64,000 bases of DNA from Herbaspirillum sp. GW103. GTDB lineage: Bacteria; Pseudomonadota; Gammaproteobacteria; Burkholderiales; Burkholderiaceae_D. Positions within the stretch are counted from its first letter, which is position 1. Each line of letters opens with the position of its first letter. The stretch spans positions 310,001-374,000 of the forward strand of contig NZ_AJVC01000006.1 of the NCBI RefSeq assembly GCF_000261365.1, given 5' to 3'. The notes beneath the pieces were generated by a model. It did not search any database, had not been told where the DNA came from, and worked only from the letters and a program-made list of their open reading frames with translations. This document shows, one piece after another, positions 42,883 to 53,420 of the stretch. The position numbers and the translations under genes were made by a program.

Positions 42883-43833
42883 ATGGCCGATTTGCGCAAG
42901 CTCCCCAACCTGGCCGCCCTGCGCGCCTTTGATGCGGCCGCCCGCCATGGCTGCTTCTCGCGTGCGGCCGAAGAAGTGCACGTCACGCCCGGTGCCATCA
43001 GCCACCAGGTGCGCGCGCTGGAGGAAGACCTGGGCCTGCAGCTGTTCCATCGCCATGGCAAGCGCATTTCCATCACCGAGACCGGCGAACGCTTCGCCGC
43101 CACCATCCGCAAGGCCCTGGGCGAGATCGCGCAAGCGGCCGACCACCTGCGCAGCCTCACGCGCCAGCAGCGGCTGGTGATCTCGGCCACGCCCTCCTTC
43201 GCTTCACGCTGGCTGGCGCCGCGCCTGTGGAAGTTCATCGATGCCCATCCGGAAATCGAGGTGGTGCTGCAATCGGGCAGCCACCTGGCCGACCTGCGGC
43301 TGGACGGGGTGGACATCGGCATCCGCTTCGGGCGCGGCCAGTACGCGGGCGTGGTCACCGAGAAGCTCAGCGATGATTACTACTACCCGGTGGCCGCGCC
43401 CGGCTATCGCGGCAAGCAGAACAAGAAGCTCGTGCGTCCCACCGACCTGGCGCACTGCACGCTGCTGCGCATGGACACGCGCGAATCCTGGCAGCCGTGG
43501 CTGACCCTGGCCGGGCTGGACCTGCCCGAGCCGCGCGGCACGCTGGTGGTGGAGGATTCTTCGCTGACGCTGCGCCATGCCGTGGAGGGCAAGGGGGTGG
43601 CGCTGTCACGCCATACGATTGCCTGGCAGGAGATCGCCAGCGGCACGCTGGTGCGGCTGTTCGACGTGGCGCAGCTGTGCGAGGAGGCGCACTACCTGGT
43701 GCATCTGCCGGAGGGGCTGGAGAAGCCGGGGGTGGCGGCCTTCAGGAAATGGATCGTTGAAGAGATGCGGCAATTCCATGCGCAGTCGGAATGGCCAGGC
43801 ACGGTGCAGAAAACGTCAACTCGCAAGAAATGA
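42883..43833 (+). CDS. LysR-family regulator (GcvA-like)
   Basis: A 316-residue LysR regulator. The start at 42883 follows AAGGAG; the ATG at 42862 is too far upstream of that site. The HTH is LRAFDAAARHGCFSRAAEEV followed by HVTPGAISHQVRALEEDLGL, with the GcvA-type LFHRHGKRISITETGERFAA. The effector domain starts VISATPSFASRWLAPRLWKF and has DLRLDGVDIGIRFGRGQYAG. GcvA-like proteins control many pathways, so the name implies only a subfamily. It diverges from the DUF2917 gene and converges on ybeD. Confidence 0.93.
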   Translation: MADLRKLPNLAALRAFDAAARHGCFSRAAEEVHVTPGAISHQVRALEEDLGLQLFHRHGKRISITETGERFAATIRKALGEIAQAADHLRSLTRQQRLVISATPSFASRWLAPRLWKFIDAHPEIEVVLQSGSHLADLRLDGVDIGIRFGRGQYAGVVTEKLSDDYYYPVAAPGYRGKQNKKLVRPTDLAHCTLLRMDTRESWQPWLTLAGLDLPEPRGTLVVEDSSLTLRHAVEGKGVALSRHTIAWQEIASGTLVRLFDVAQLCEEAHYLVHLPEGLEKPGVAAFRKWIVEEMRQFHAQSEWPGTVQKTSTRKK

Positions 43834-43845
43834 TGCGGCCATGAA

Positions 43846-43879
43846 AAAACCGGCGCGCCTTGCGGGCTGCGCCGGTTTT
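43846..43879. terminator. Bidirectional terminator
   Basis: AAAACCGGCGC (43846-43856) pairs with GCGCCGGTTTT (43869-43879). It separates the LysR gene from the convergent ybeD. Confidence 0.88.
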
Positions 43880-43898
43880 CGCGTGGATGCAGTTGCGC

Positions 43899-44180
43899 TC
43901 AGAGCACGAACTTGACCATCTCGTGCGTGGAGAGCGCACGGTAGATGTTGTCGAGCTGAGCGCGGCTGGTGGCGCGCACGGTCAGGGTGAGCGAGAGGTA
44001 CTTGCCCTGGGTGGAGGGACGCATCTCGACCTTGCCCGCGTGAAACTCGGGATCATGCTCGATGACCATGGCGACGATGGTCTCGGCGAAGGCGTCATGG
44101 GTGATCCCGACCACCTTGATGGGGAAGTCGCTGGGATACTCGATCAGGGATTCTTCAGGGGAAATAGTGGGCATAGTCAT
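43899..44180 (-). CDS. ybeD: YbeD-like protein (DUF493)
   Basis: A 93-residue ferredoxin-like fold protein of the DUF493/YbeD family: LIEYPSDFPIKVVGITHDAF, then YLSLTLTVRATSRAQLDNIY and RALSTHEMVKFVL. It has been proposed to be an allosteric regulator because of its ACT-like fold. In E. coli and many betaproteobacteria it lies beside lipB. Here a LysR/DUF2917 pair intervenes on one side and a phosphoribosyltransferase/SLOG-like pair on the other. Confidence 0.9.
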   Translation of the reverse strand: MTMPTISPEESLIEYPSDFPIKVVGITHDAFAETIVAMVIEHDPEFHAGKVEMRPSTQGKYLSLTLTVRATSRAQLDNIYRALSTHEMVKFVL

Positions 44181-44439
44181 GGCAAACCGCCTTGGCGTTG
44201 TCCGCCTGGCGCTCCGAATTCAATGCTCCCAGATGGGGATGAACCTGCGGGCTTCAAGCGGGGGGACTCGGGTGGGGAATGCCTGCATTCTACGCCATGC
44301 GGGCGCGGCGGCGTGCAGAAAGCGTCATCGGCCCGGAAGTCCGCGCAAGCAATCTGTTCCAACATATCCAACTATCGCGATTGATGAGCATGCGCTGCCG
44401 CACAAGACTCTGTGTCTTCCCGACAAGATGCGGTGTCCC

Positions 44440-45018
44440 ATGCAAGTCAACCTCAAAATGCTCCAAGGTCGCTTTGAGAGGGGGTATGCCCTCGACAAGC
44501 ACTCGCTCTACAGTCTCCCGGCCGGGTACAACGCGGCGGGCCACATCCAATGGCACACGCAGCGCACCGAAGTGGGAGAAGCCCCGTATCAGCTGAAATA
44601 CCGGCAACAGCAGCGCTACGTCCTGCCGCTGGCGCTGGCCGTGCAATCCCACATCCTGCCCTTGCTGCCGGGATTCGGCCTGATCGTGCCAATGGCTTCA
44701 TCGCATGTCCGGCGCGTGCAGCCGGTCGCCGCCATCGCGCATGCGCTGGGACATCTGGTCGGCAAACCCGTGCTTGCGCTGTTGAGCAAGGCCAAGGGTG
44801 CAGCGCTTCTGAAAGACTTGCGCACCCGCGCCGAAAAGCACGCTGTGCTCACCGATACGCTGATCCTGAATCGCCTTATCCACGGAGAAGGCCGCTGGGA
44901 CACGTTGCTGCTCGACGATTTGTACGATAGTGGTGCTTCGGTCGATGCTGCATGCGATGCGCTGCGCGCCTATGAGAAAATCGGGGACATTTTCGTGGCA
45001 ACGCTGACGTGGAGGTAA
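44440..45018 (+). CDS. Phosphoribosyltransferase-like protein (ComF-like)
   Basis: A protein of about 192 residues; the start is uncertain (44440 or 44428), since neither has a good ribosome site. The C-terminal half has the PRPP-binding loop of type I phosphoribosyltransferases: TLLLDDLYDSGASVDAACDA. The middle (LGFGLIVPMASSHVRRVQPV reads as PGFGLIVPMASSHVRRVQPV) resembles the ComF/amidophosphoribosyltransferase fold, with IAHALGHLVGKPVLALLSK following. There are no zinc cysteines, so it is not a full ComF. It is co-transcribed with the next gene, four bases downstream. The pair is likely to make or process a nucleotide. Confidence 0.78.
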   Translation: MQVNLKMLQGRFERGYALDKHSLYSLPAGYNAAGHIQWHTQRTEVGEAPYQLKYRQQQRYVLPLALAVQSHILPLLPGFGLIVPMASSHVRRVQPVAAIAHALGHLVGKPVLALLSKAKGAALLKDLRTRAEKHAVLTDTLILNRLIHGEGRWDTLLLDDLYDSGASVDAACDALRAYEKIGDIFVATLTWR

Positions 45019-45022
45019 GCCC

Positions 45023-45619
45023 ATGACTACCGTTTTCATTGCTGGCTCCATCAGCATCCGACATCTGCATCCCAAGGTCCAGGAAAGGATCATGAACATC
45101 GTGCGCCAGGAGTTCGACGTGGTGGTTGGCGATGCTGACGGCGCCGACACGGCGATCCAGCACTTCCTTCATGCGATGGCTTACCGGCGCGTGACGGTCT
45201 TCTGCAGCGGGCAGGTACCGCGCAACAATATCGGCCAGTGGCCCGTGCACCACATCCATACCACGCTGCGCCCGGGTACGCGCGCCTTCTTCACGGCCAA
45301 AGATATCGCCATGGCCGACATCGCTGATTCCGGGCTGATGATCTGGGACGCCAAAAGTACTGGCACGCTCGGGAACGTGATCGAACTGCTGAATCGCCAG
45401 AAGTACTCCTGGGTCTTCATCGACCCGCCCAGCCAATTCCTGGCAGTCAAGTGCGCGGAGCGGATCGAGGCCCTGCTGTCGTGCATGAGCGCCTCCGCGC
45501 GTCTGCAAGCGCAGCACAAGCTCGGCCTCGAACGCCGGCTCCCTGCCCTGCATGTCACTGAAAAACAATCCACGCTGTTCGCGCAGAATGTGAGCGACGT
45601 ATTGCACGCCGCCCACTAG
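45023..45619 (+). CDS. SLOG-like nucleotide-binding protein
   Basis: A 198-residue protein. It starts MTTVFIAGSISIRHLHPKVQ and contains VVVGDADGADTAIQHFLHAM, a match to the Gly-rich GGAxGAD loop of SLOG (LOG/DprA/YspA-like) domains that bind nucleotides. Further parts are FFTAKDIAMADIADSGLMIW and GTLGNVIELLNRQKYSWVFI, again as in SLOG proteins that hold a nucleotide ligand. GGAGGT overlaps the stop of the phosphoribosyltransferase gene. SLOG proteins act in nucleotide metabolism, cytokinin-like synthesis and conflict systems. The ligand is unknown. Its stop codon falls in an 18-base repeat. Confidence 0.72.
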   Translation: MTTVFIAGSISIRHLHPKVQERIMNIVRQEFDVVVGDADGADTAIQHFLHAMAYRRVTVFCSGQVPRNNIGQWPVHHIHTTLRPGTRAFFTAKDIAMADIADSGLMIWDAKSTGTLGNVIELLNRQKYSWVFIDPPSQFLAVKCAERIEALLSCMSASARLQAQHKLGLERRLPALHVTEKQSTLFAQNVSDVLHAAH

Positions 45620-45631
45620 GGCCTGTTCACA
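45614..45631 (+). repeat. 18-base dispersed repeat, copy 2
   Basis: CACTAGGGCCTGTTCACA is identical to bases 10499-10516 and again supplies the terminal His codon and TAG stop of the gene on its left. A convergent gene ends just beyond it, as at copy 1. Confidence 0.6.
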
Positions 45632-46475
45632 GCCGCGCCTTGGCCGCCTGATACGCCGCATACACCTTGGTAAACACCGGCCCCGGCTGGCCGCTGCCGA
45701 CCGGCTTGTCATCCAGCGTCACCACCGGCAGCACTTCCTTGCTGGCCGAGGAAATGATCAGTTCGTCAGCCGCCAGCACTTCTTCCCGCGTGATGCGGCG
45801 CGATGCCAGCGCGATACCCTGCTCGGCGCACAGCTCTTCCATCAGGCCATAGCGGATGCCTTCCAGGATCAGGTTGTCCTTGGGCGGTGCCGAGATCTTG
45901 CCATCCTTGACCACCCACACGTTGGAGGACGACGCCTCCGACAGATAACCATCGCGGAACTGGATGGCCTCCGTCACCTGATGCTCGGCGGCGAACTGCG
46001 CGGCCAGCACGTTGCCCAGCAGCGAAGTGGACTTGATCTGGCAGTTCAGCCAGCGACGATCTTCCAGGGTCACGCAGGCCACGCCCTTCTCGATAGCCGC
46101 AGCCGGAGGCAGGGCCATCGGATTGGTCATGATCAGCACCGTCGGCACCACGTCCTTGGGGAAGGCATGCGCACGCTTGGCCACGCCCCGGGTGACCTGG
46201 ATGTAGATCATCTGGTCCTCCAGGCCGTTGGCCTCGACCACCTGGTGGATGAGGCCGTTCCAGCCGGCTTCGTCATGCGGATTCGGAATACCGATGCTGG
46301 CCAGGCTGCGGAACAGGCGCGCCAGGTGTTGCTGACCACGGAAAGCCTTGCGGCGATACATGGGGATGACTTCGTAGATGCCGTCACCAAAGATGAAGCC
46401 GCGATCGAGCACCGGTACGCGGGCTTCGGAGAGAGGCGTGAGTTCGCCGTTGAGATAGACGATGGGATCGTTCAT
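45627..46475 (-). CDS. dat: D-amino-acid aminotransferase-like class IV PLP enzyme
   Basis: A 282-residue fold-type IV aminotransferase. The start at 46475 gives MNDPIVYLNGELTPLSEARV, with the family pattern VPVLDRGFIFGDGIYEVIPM. The PLP lysine lies in NCQIKSTSLLGNVLAAQFAA, and the substrate loop includes GYLSEASSSNVWVV and ILEGIRYGLMEELC. Such enzymes interconvert D-alanine and D-glutamate or act on branched-chain acids; the sequence alone does not settle the specificity. In related betaproteobacteria this gene often precedes ybeD-lipB-lipA. Here the phosphoribosyltransferase/SLOG-like pair lies between dat and ybeD. Confidence 0.85.
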   Translation of the reverse strand: MNDPIVYLNGELTPLSEARVPVLDRGFIFGDGIYEVIPMYRRKAFRGQQHLARLFRSLASIGIPNPHDEAGWNGLIHQVVEANGLEDQMIYIQVTRGVAKRAHAFPKDVVPTVLIMTNPMALPPAAAIEKGVACVTLEDRRWLNCQIKSTSLLGNVLAAQFAAEHQVTEAIQFRDGYLSEASSSNVWVVKDGKISAPPKDNLILEGIRYGLMEELCAEQGIALASRRITREEVLAADELIISSASKEVLPVVTLDDKPVGSGQPGPVFTKVYAAYQAAKARL

Positions 46476-46595
46476 GATGGGCTTCCAGGTAATCGAGGAT
46501 GATCGGGTGAAGGCGGCAACCGTGCCGCGATGAATCCATTCTGTCACGCGGCTCCCGGCATCCCTATGCAAAAACGGTATAACGCCGCCCTGCCC

Positions 46596-48371
46596 TCACG
46601 CTGCAATCGGCAGCGCCTCTACACGATGCCCGGCCCCCTCGCCGTCAGCCGGCGGCACGAACTTCCAGCGCACGTCGTGGAAGCGCGCCAGCGTCTCGCG
46701 GTGGGCGATGCTGATCACGGTCACGCCGGGCAACTCGCGCGGCAAGGCGGCATAGAGGGCTTCCTCGGTCTCGCCATCCATGGCGCTGCTGGCCTCGTCC
46801 AGGAAGACCAGACGCGGACGATTCAGGAACACCCGCACGAAGGCCAGCCGCTGCTGCTCGCCCGGTGACAGCGCCTGGCTCCAGTTGGCCGCCACATCGA
46901 GTCGCGCGGCCAGATGCGCCAGACGGCACAACCCCAGGTAACGCGTGATGAGCGCATCATCAAAACTGCCCTCGGCGGCCGGATACGAGAGGGCTGCGCG
47001 CAGCGTACCGATGGGCAGGTAACTGCGCTGGGGCAGGAACATGGCCGGTGCATCCTGTGGCAGTGCGATGCGGCCCTCTCCATAGGGCCAGATATCGGCC
47101 AGGGCGCGGATCAGCGTGGACTTGCCGCATCCTGAAGGACCGCTGATGAGCACGTGTTCGCCCGACTCCACCCGCGCATCGAGGCTACGCAGCATCAGGC
47201 TGCCATCGGGGAAGGACAGCTGCACGCCATCCAGCGTGACCGCACTGCCGCCATGCCGGGTGACGGCCAGTGTGCGCGGCATGCCGGCGGCGCGTTCGAT
47301 ATCGGCATGGAAGCCCGCCAGCCGGTTGATGCTGGCCTTCCATCCGGCCAGCGTAGTAAAGGCATTGATGAACCAGGACAGCGCATCCTGCACCTGGCCG
47401 AAGGCATCGCTGATCTGCATGAGCACCCCCAGCGAAATGGCCCCGGAGAAGTAGCGCGGTGCCGACACCAGCATGGGAAAGATCACCGCGAACTGCCCGT
47501 AGAAATTGACGGCCACGTTGAGTTTCTTGGTCAGGCGCATGATGTTCCACCAGTTTGCGCGGATGTCGTCCAGCCGCGCCGTGAGCTGCATGCGCTCCTG
47601 CGGCTCGCCGCGATACAAGGCGACGGCCTCCGCATGTTCACGCACACGGATCAGGCCAAAACGGAAATTGGCCTCGAAGCGTTCCTGATTGAAACTCAGG
47701 CCCACCAGCGGGCGACCGATCCACCACACCACCCCCGAGCCGATGGCCGCATAGGCGATCACGAACCAGACCATGTAACCGGGAATGACCCACGACTGTC
47801 CCAGGACCGAGAAGGAGAGCGGCCCGCTTACCGACCACAGGATATGGATGAAGGAGAACAGGGTGACGCTGCTGGAGATGAAGCCCAGCACCAGTGACAG
47901 CGTGTCGCTGGTGAGCGCATGCAGGTCCTCGGCGATGCGCTGGTCGGGGTTGTCCGAGAGGCGGCCCTCCTGGCCCTGCTCGATGCGATAGTAGGCGCGA
48001 TGTGCCAGCCAGCGATCGAGATAACGCGTACTCATCCAGTAGCGCCAGCGGATCTGCAGCGCCTGCTTGAGGTAGACGCTGTAGATGGCGATGGCCACGA
48101 AGATGAAGGCCAGTCCCGAGAACTGCCACAACAGCGACTTGAAGTGCGGGTAATCGCGCGACTGCAGCACGTTGTACATGTCGCGGTTCCAGGAATTGAG
48201 CCGCACGTTGATGTAGACCATGCCCAGGTTCAGGGCCAGGATGGACAGCAGCAGCGCCCAGGCCTTCCATTTTTCTTCCGAGACCCAGTAGGGCTTGATG
48301 AGGCCCCAGATCTCGGCACGGGTGGCGCGATTGGCGTGGCTGCCCTGGCGGGCAGGTGTTTGTTCGGTCAT
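46596..48371 (-). CDS. YddA-type ABC transporter (SbmA/BacA-like membrane domain fused to ATPase)
   Basis: A 591-residue half-transporter. The membrane part has the SbmA/BacA-like pattern (ALLLSILALNLGMVYINVRL, QIRWRYWMSTRYLDRWLAHR, AYYRIEQGQEGRLSDNPDQR). The ATPase has Walker A ISGPSGCGKSTLIRAL, signature SPGEQQRLAFVRVFL and Walker B RLVFLDEASSAMDGE; the switch is ISIAHRE. Related proteins import peptides, cobalamin or acyl-CoAs; the E. coli YddA substrate is not established. No partner gene is present and the protein would act as a homodimer. Confidence 0.9.
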   Translation of the reverse strand: MTEQTPARQGSHANRATRAEIWGLIKPYWVSEEKWKAWALLLSILALNLGMVYINVRLNSWNRDMYNVLQSRDYPHFKSLLWQFSGLAFIFVAIAIYSVYLKQALQIRWRYWMSTRYLDRWLAHRAYYRIEQGQEGRLSDNPDQRIAEDLHALTSDTLSLVLGFISSSVTLFSFIHILWSVSGPLSFSVLGQSWVIPGYMVWFVIAYAAIGSGVVWWIGRPLVGLSFNQERFEANFRFGLIRVREHAEAVALYRGEPQERMQLTARLDDIRANWWNIMRLTKKLNVAVNFYGQFAVIFPMLVSAPRYFSGAISLGVLMQISDAFGQVQDALSWFINAFTTLAGWKASINRLAGFHADIERAAGMPRTLAVTRHGGSAVTLDGVQLSFPDGSLMLRSLDARVESGEHVLISGPSGCGKSTLIRALADIWPYGEGRIALPQDAPAMFLPQRSYLPIGTLRAALSYPAAEGSFDDALITRYLGLCRLAHLAARLDVAANWSQALSPGEQQRLAFVRVFLNRPRLVFLDEASSAMDGETEEALYAALPRELPGVTVISIAHRETLARFHDVRWKFVPPADGEGAGHRVEALPIAA

Positions 48372-48636
48372 GGCGAATCCTGTGGATGTTGTCCTCTTTG
48401 CTGCCCAGCTTGCCGCAAAAGACTTAAACCAGGCTTAAACCGGCATCCGGGGAGCATTAAGCAAAGTTTAATGCTCTTGCAATCGAGCATTCATCGCTAT
48501 GGAATGAATCGAAACAATCAATCCCGCGCGAGCCCGATCACGGCTAGACTGCGATCTTCGTCGACATTGCCTTGCATCAATACATCCCGTGAGGGCTGTT
48601 GGCAGCAGTGGCGCCCCCCATCTTCTGGAGAATCAC
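48372..48636 (+). promoter_or_regulatory. Chemoreceptor leader with palindromic elements
   Basis: Bases 48424-48438 read TTAAACCAGGCTTAA, differing by one base from the element at 8188-8202 upstream of flgH. It is followed by AGCATTAA (48453-48460) and its inverted repeat TTAATGCT (48468-48475 region) with a seven-base spacer. Both motif types therefore recur in the same leader. They are probably binding sites for a shared regulator of motility genes. Confidence 0.55.
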
Positions 48637-50337
48637 ATGCAAGCCCATCCCCCCAAGCGCCGTTCGCTGACCGTGGCGGCCCAACTGGCACTGAGTTTTA
48701 CACTGGTGCTGGCGATGATGCTGGTGCTGACGGTGGCCAGTATCGTCAAGGTCAACGCCATCGAAGGCAGCCTCTCCACCGTGAGCGAGGACAACAGCGT
48801 CAAGCAGCGCTATGCCATCAATTTCCGCGGCAGCGTGCACGACCGCGCCATCGCCCTGCGTGATCTGACGCTGGTGAGCGACGCCGAGGTCAAGGACGTG
48901 ATCGCCCTGATCAACAAGCTCGATGCCGACTACCAGCAATCAGCCCGGCCGCTCGATGCGGTCTTCGCCACCATGAAGGTCAATGGCGAGGAACGCGCCA
49001 GTCTCGAGCGCATCAAGGCCATCGAAGCACGCGCCATGCCGCCGGCCGCCAAGGTCGTCGCCATGCGCACCGCAGGGGAAATCGAAGGCGCACGCCAGCT
49101 GCTGCTGAGCCAGGTGAAACCCGCCTTCGTTGAATGGCTGGCGGCCATCAATGAACTCATCGACCTGGAAGAACACATGAGCCAGATCGAGTCGGCCAAG
49201 GCCCGCAGCACCGCCCACGGTTTCCAGGCCTTCATTCTGGTGCTGCTGGCTGCCGCGCTGGTAGCCGGTGTCGTACTGGCTACCCTGATCACCCGCAGCA
49301 TCCGCGGCGCGCTCGGTGCGGAGCCCGATGAGGTGACGCAGCTGGCACTGGCAGTGGATCGCGGCGAGCTTTATCACGCCATGGCCGTCAATCGCACCAG
49401 CGATGAAAGCAAGCGCCAGAGCATCATGGCCGCTCTCTCCAAGATGAACGGCAATCTGCACCAGACTGTAGCCCACGTACGGGATGCGGCCAGCGGTGTG
49501 GCCACCATCAGCGGGCAGATCGCCGCCGGCAATCTCGATCTGTCGGCCCGCACCGAAGACCAGGCGGCCTCGCTGGAAGAAACCGCCTCGGCCATGGAAC
49601 AGCTGACGGCCACCGTAAAGCAGAACGACAGCCACGCGCGCGAAGCGAATCGACTCGCGCGCAATGCCTCGGATATCGCCAGGCAGGGCGGCGCCATCGT
49701 GGACGAAGTGGTCGATACCATGGCAGCCATCAACACCTCTTCGCGCAAGATCGTGGACATCATCGGCGTGATCGACGGCATCGCCTTCCAGACCAACATC
49801 CTGGCCTTGAATGCCGCCGTGGAAGCGGCCCGTGCGGGCGAGCAAGGACGTGGCTTTGCCGTGGTCGCCACAGAGGTGCGCAACCTGGCCCAGCGCAGCG
49901 CAGCCGCTGCCAGGGAGATCAAGCAGTTGATCGATACCTCGGTCGGCAATGTGGAAACGGGCGCGCACCTGGTGCAACGCGCCGGTGACACCATGGAGCA
50001 AATCGTGGCCAGCGTGCAGCAGGTCACCGATGTGATGGGCGAGATCTCGGCGGCCAGCCATGAGCAGAGCCTGGGCATCGAGGAAGTCAACAAGGCGATC
50101 GCACTGATGGATCAGGTGACCCAGCACAATGCCGCGCTGGTGGAAGAGGCCACCGCCGCCGTGACCACGCTGCAGGAACAAGCGGTGAGCCTGACGCGGG
50201 CAGTGGGCGTGTTTCAGCTGGAGGCGCCGGATGCCGCAGGCTCGGTGGCGGCCGCAGCGCCCTCGCCTGCGCTCAACACCGTACAGATTCCGTTGCGCGT
50301 GGTACCGAAGCTGGAAGTGGTACGCAAGGCGGCATGA
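48637..50337 (+). CDS. Methyl-accepting chemotaxis protein
   Basis: A 566-residue chemoreceptor. The start at 48637 follows GGAG. Transmembrane segments lie near 16-37 and 190-213 and flank a four-helix-bundle sensor ([20 protein letters not shown]). A short HAMP-like region follows. The signalling tip is complete: [40 protein letters not shown] and [14 protein letters not shown]. Gln/Glu pairs in the flanking helices offer methylation sites. There is no C-terminal NWETF-type pentapeptide, so it would depend on other receptors for CheR/CheB docking. The ligand is unknown. Confidence 0.94.
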   Translation: MQAHPPKRRSLTVAAQLALSFTLVLAMMLVLTVASIVKVNAIEGSLSTVSEDNSVKQRYAINFRGSVHDRAIALRDLTLVSDAEVKDVIALINKLDADYQQSARPLDAVFATMKVNGEERASLERIKAIEARAMPPAAKVVAMRTAGEIEGARQLLLSQVKPAFVEWLAAINELIDLEEHMSQIESAKARSTAHGFQAFILVLLAAALVAGVVLATLITRSIRGALGAEPDEVTQLALAVDRGELYHAMAVNRTSDESKRQSIMAALSKMNGNLHQTVAHVRDAASGVATISGQIAAGNLDLSARTEDQAASLEETASAMEQLTATVKQNDSHAREANRLARNASDIARQGGAIVDEVVDTMAAINTSSRKIVDIIGVIDGIAFQTNILALNAAVEAARAGEQGRGFAVVATEVRNLAQRSAAAAREIKQLIDTSVGNVETGAHLVQRAGDTMEQIVASVQQVTDVMGEISAASHEQSLGIEEVNKAIALMDQVTQHNAALVEEATAAVTTLQEQAVSLTRAVGVFQLEAPDAAGSVAAAAPSPALNTVQIPLRVVPKLEVVRKAA

Positions 50338-50421
50338 TCCCGCGCCGCAGCCAGTCTGACTCGCCTCGCGGTACCACCGCACTGGCTGCACTGGCTGCAC
50401 TGAGTGCATCTGGGCGAGTAA

Positions 50422-51078
50422 TTACAGCTCGCTCAGGAATTGCTCCACAAACCCCCGCATCCTCTGCTGGCGCGCCTGCGCCATGGCCGCACCGGCGGCA
50501 GTCTGGAAACCCTCCTGCAAGCGGAACAGCTTGGCAGGAAAATGGTCCAGCGCATATCGCGCGTCCTGCAACGGGCGTTGCTCGGCCTGCGGATCCTGCG
50601 CTTCATACAGGCCCGATCCCATTCTCCCGGCGACATAGAAACAACGCGCCACACCGATGGCCCCGATGGCATCGAGGCGGTCGGCATCCTGCACGATCTT
50701 CGCCTCCAGCGTTTGCGGCGTGATCTGGGCCGAATAGCTGTGGGCCTGGACCGCATGGGCGACGCCTTGCGCATCTTTCGCTGCCCATCCCAGCGATGAC
50801 AGGATCTGCTGCGCGCGCTCGCCGGAGAGCGTGGAAGCCTGGCTGCGCAGCGGGGAATTTTTTTCCACGTGCACGCAGTCGTGCAAGAGGACCGCAGCCA
50901 CAAGGATGCGCAGCTCACCGCCCTCCTCGGCCTGCAGACGGCGCGCATTGTTCCATACGCGCAAGAGATGTGAGAGATCGTGGGAACCATCTCCGGCATC
51001 ATCCTCGACGTAGGGCAACAATTGCGCAGCCAGTGTATCGAAGGGCTGGAAGGCCGCGGCGACCTGGGAAAGATTCAT
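50422..51078 (-). CDS. HD-superfamily hydrolase (YedJ-like)
   Basis: A 218-residue cytosolic protein. The metal site of the HD family is visible: SHDLSHLLRVWNNARRL, VAAVLLHDCVHVEKNSP and QDADRLDAIGAIGVARCFYV. The pattern resembles YedJ/YpgQ-like phosphohydrolases, which act on nucleotides or related phosphates. The start at 51078 lacks a strong ribosome site. It stands alone between the chemoreceptor and the ABC exporter. Confidence 0.88.
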   Translation of the reverse strand: MNLSQVAAAFQPFDTLAAQLLPYVEDDAGDGSHDLSHLLRVWNNARRLQAEEGGELRILVAAVLLHDCVHVEKNSPLRSQASTLSGERAQQILSSLGWAAKDAQGVAHAVQAHSYSAQITPQTLEAKIVQDADRLDAIGAIGVARCFYVAGRMGSGLYEAQDPQAEQRPLQDARYALDHFPAKLFRLQEGFQTAAGAAMAQARQQRMRGFVEQFLSEL

Positions 51079-51449
51079 GATGCAAACAGATAAAAAGATG
51101 ACGGTCCAGCAGTATGGCAGATGAATCAAGAGGATCGGGGAGCTTGCGGTGATGCGCACCATTCCGATTTTCCGACAAGTGTTTTTCCCCGGCTCCGCTA
51201 CACGCAGGCGGGCCGCATATGAGATGATGCGGCTTCCATCTTCTCGCGGCCTGCCCCGGGATCACGATAGCGGCCCCGCTGCCGCAGCGATCCGCACGCC
51301 GCACATGAATGGCGTATCGCCACCTGCCGCTTTCTCTTGGGGTACGCCACAGTAACAACGCCCGACCACGCCTGTCCGGCCGACTGCCTTGGTGGCTGCC
51401 GGCCTGCGGTACCCGCCGTCGGCCCTGGTCCGATTTTTGGAGTCCCCTG
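51079..51449. other. Intergenic region before the ABC exporter
   Basis: 371 bases without a gene I can support. It presumably holds divergent promoters for the HD hydrolase and the exporter. No clear palindrome, RNA or repeat was recognised. The exporter has GGAG nine bases before its ATG. Confidence 0.4.
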
Positions 51450-53306
<1,857 letters not shown>

Positions 53307-53365
53307 TGCCTGATCTTGGTAAATGATTTATATCATTTACGATGAATGCAGAAAGATTGCTGCAA

Positions 53366-53399
53366 AAAAATGGGCGCACTCAACGGTGCGCCCATTTTT
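53366..53399. terminator. Bidirectional terminator
   Basis: AAAAATGGGCGCAC (53366-53379) pairs with GTGCGCCCATTTTT (53386-53399). It ends the exporter gene and the convergent bglX. Confidence 0.92.
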
Positions 53400-53420
53400 C
53401 TTGCCCGCCCGGTTTTATCT

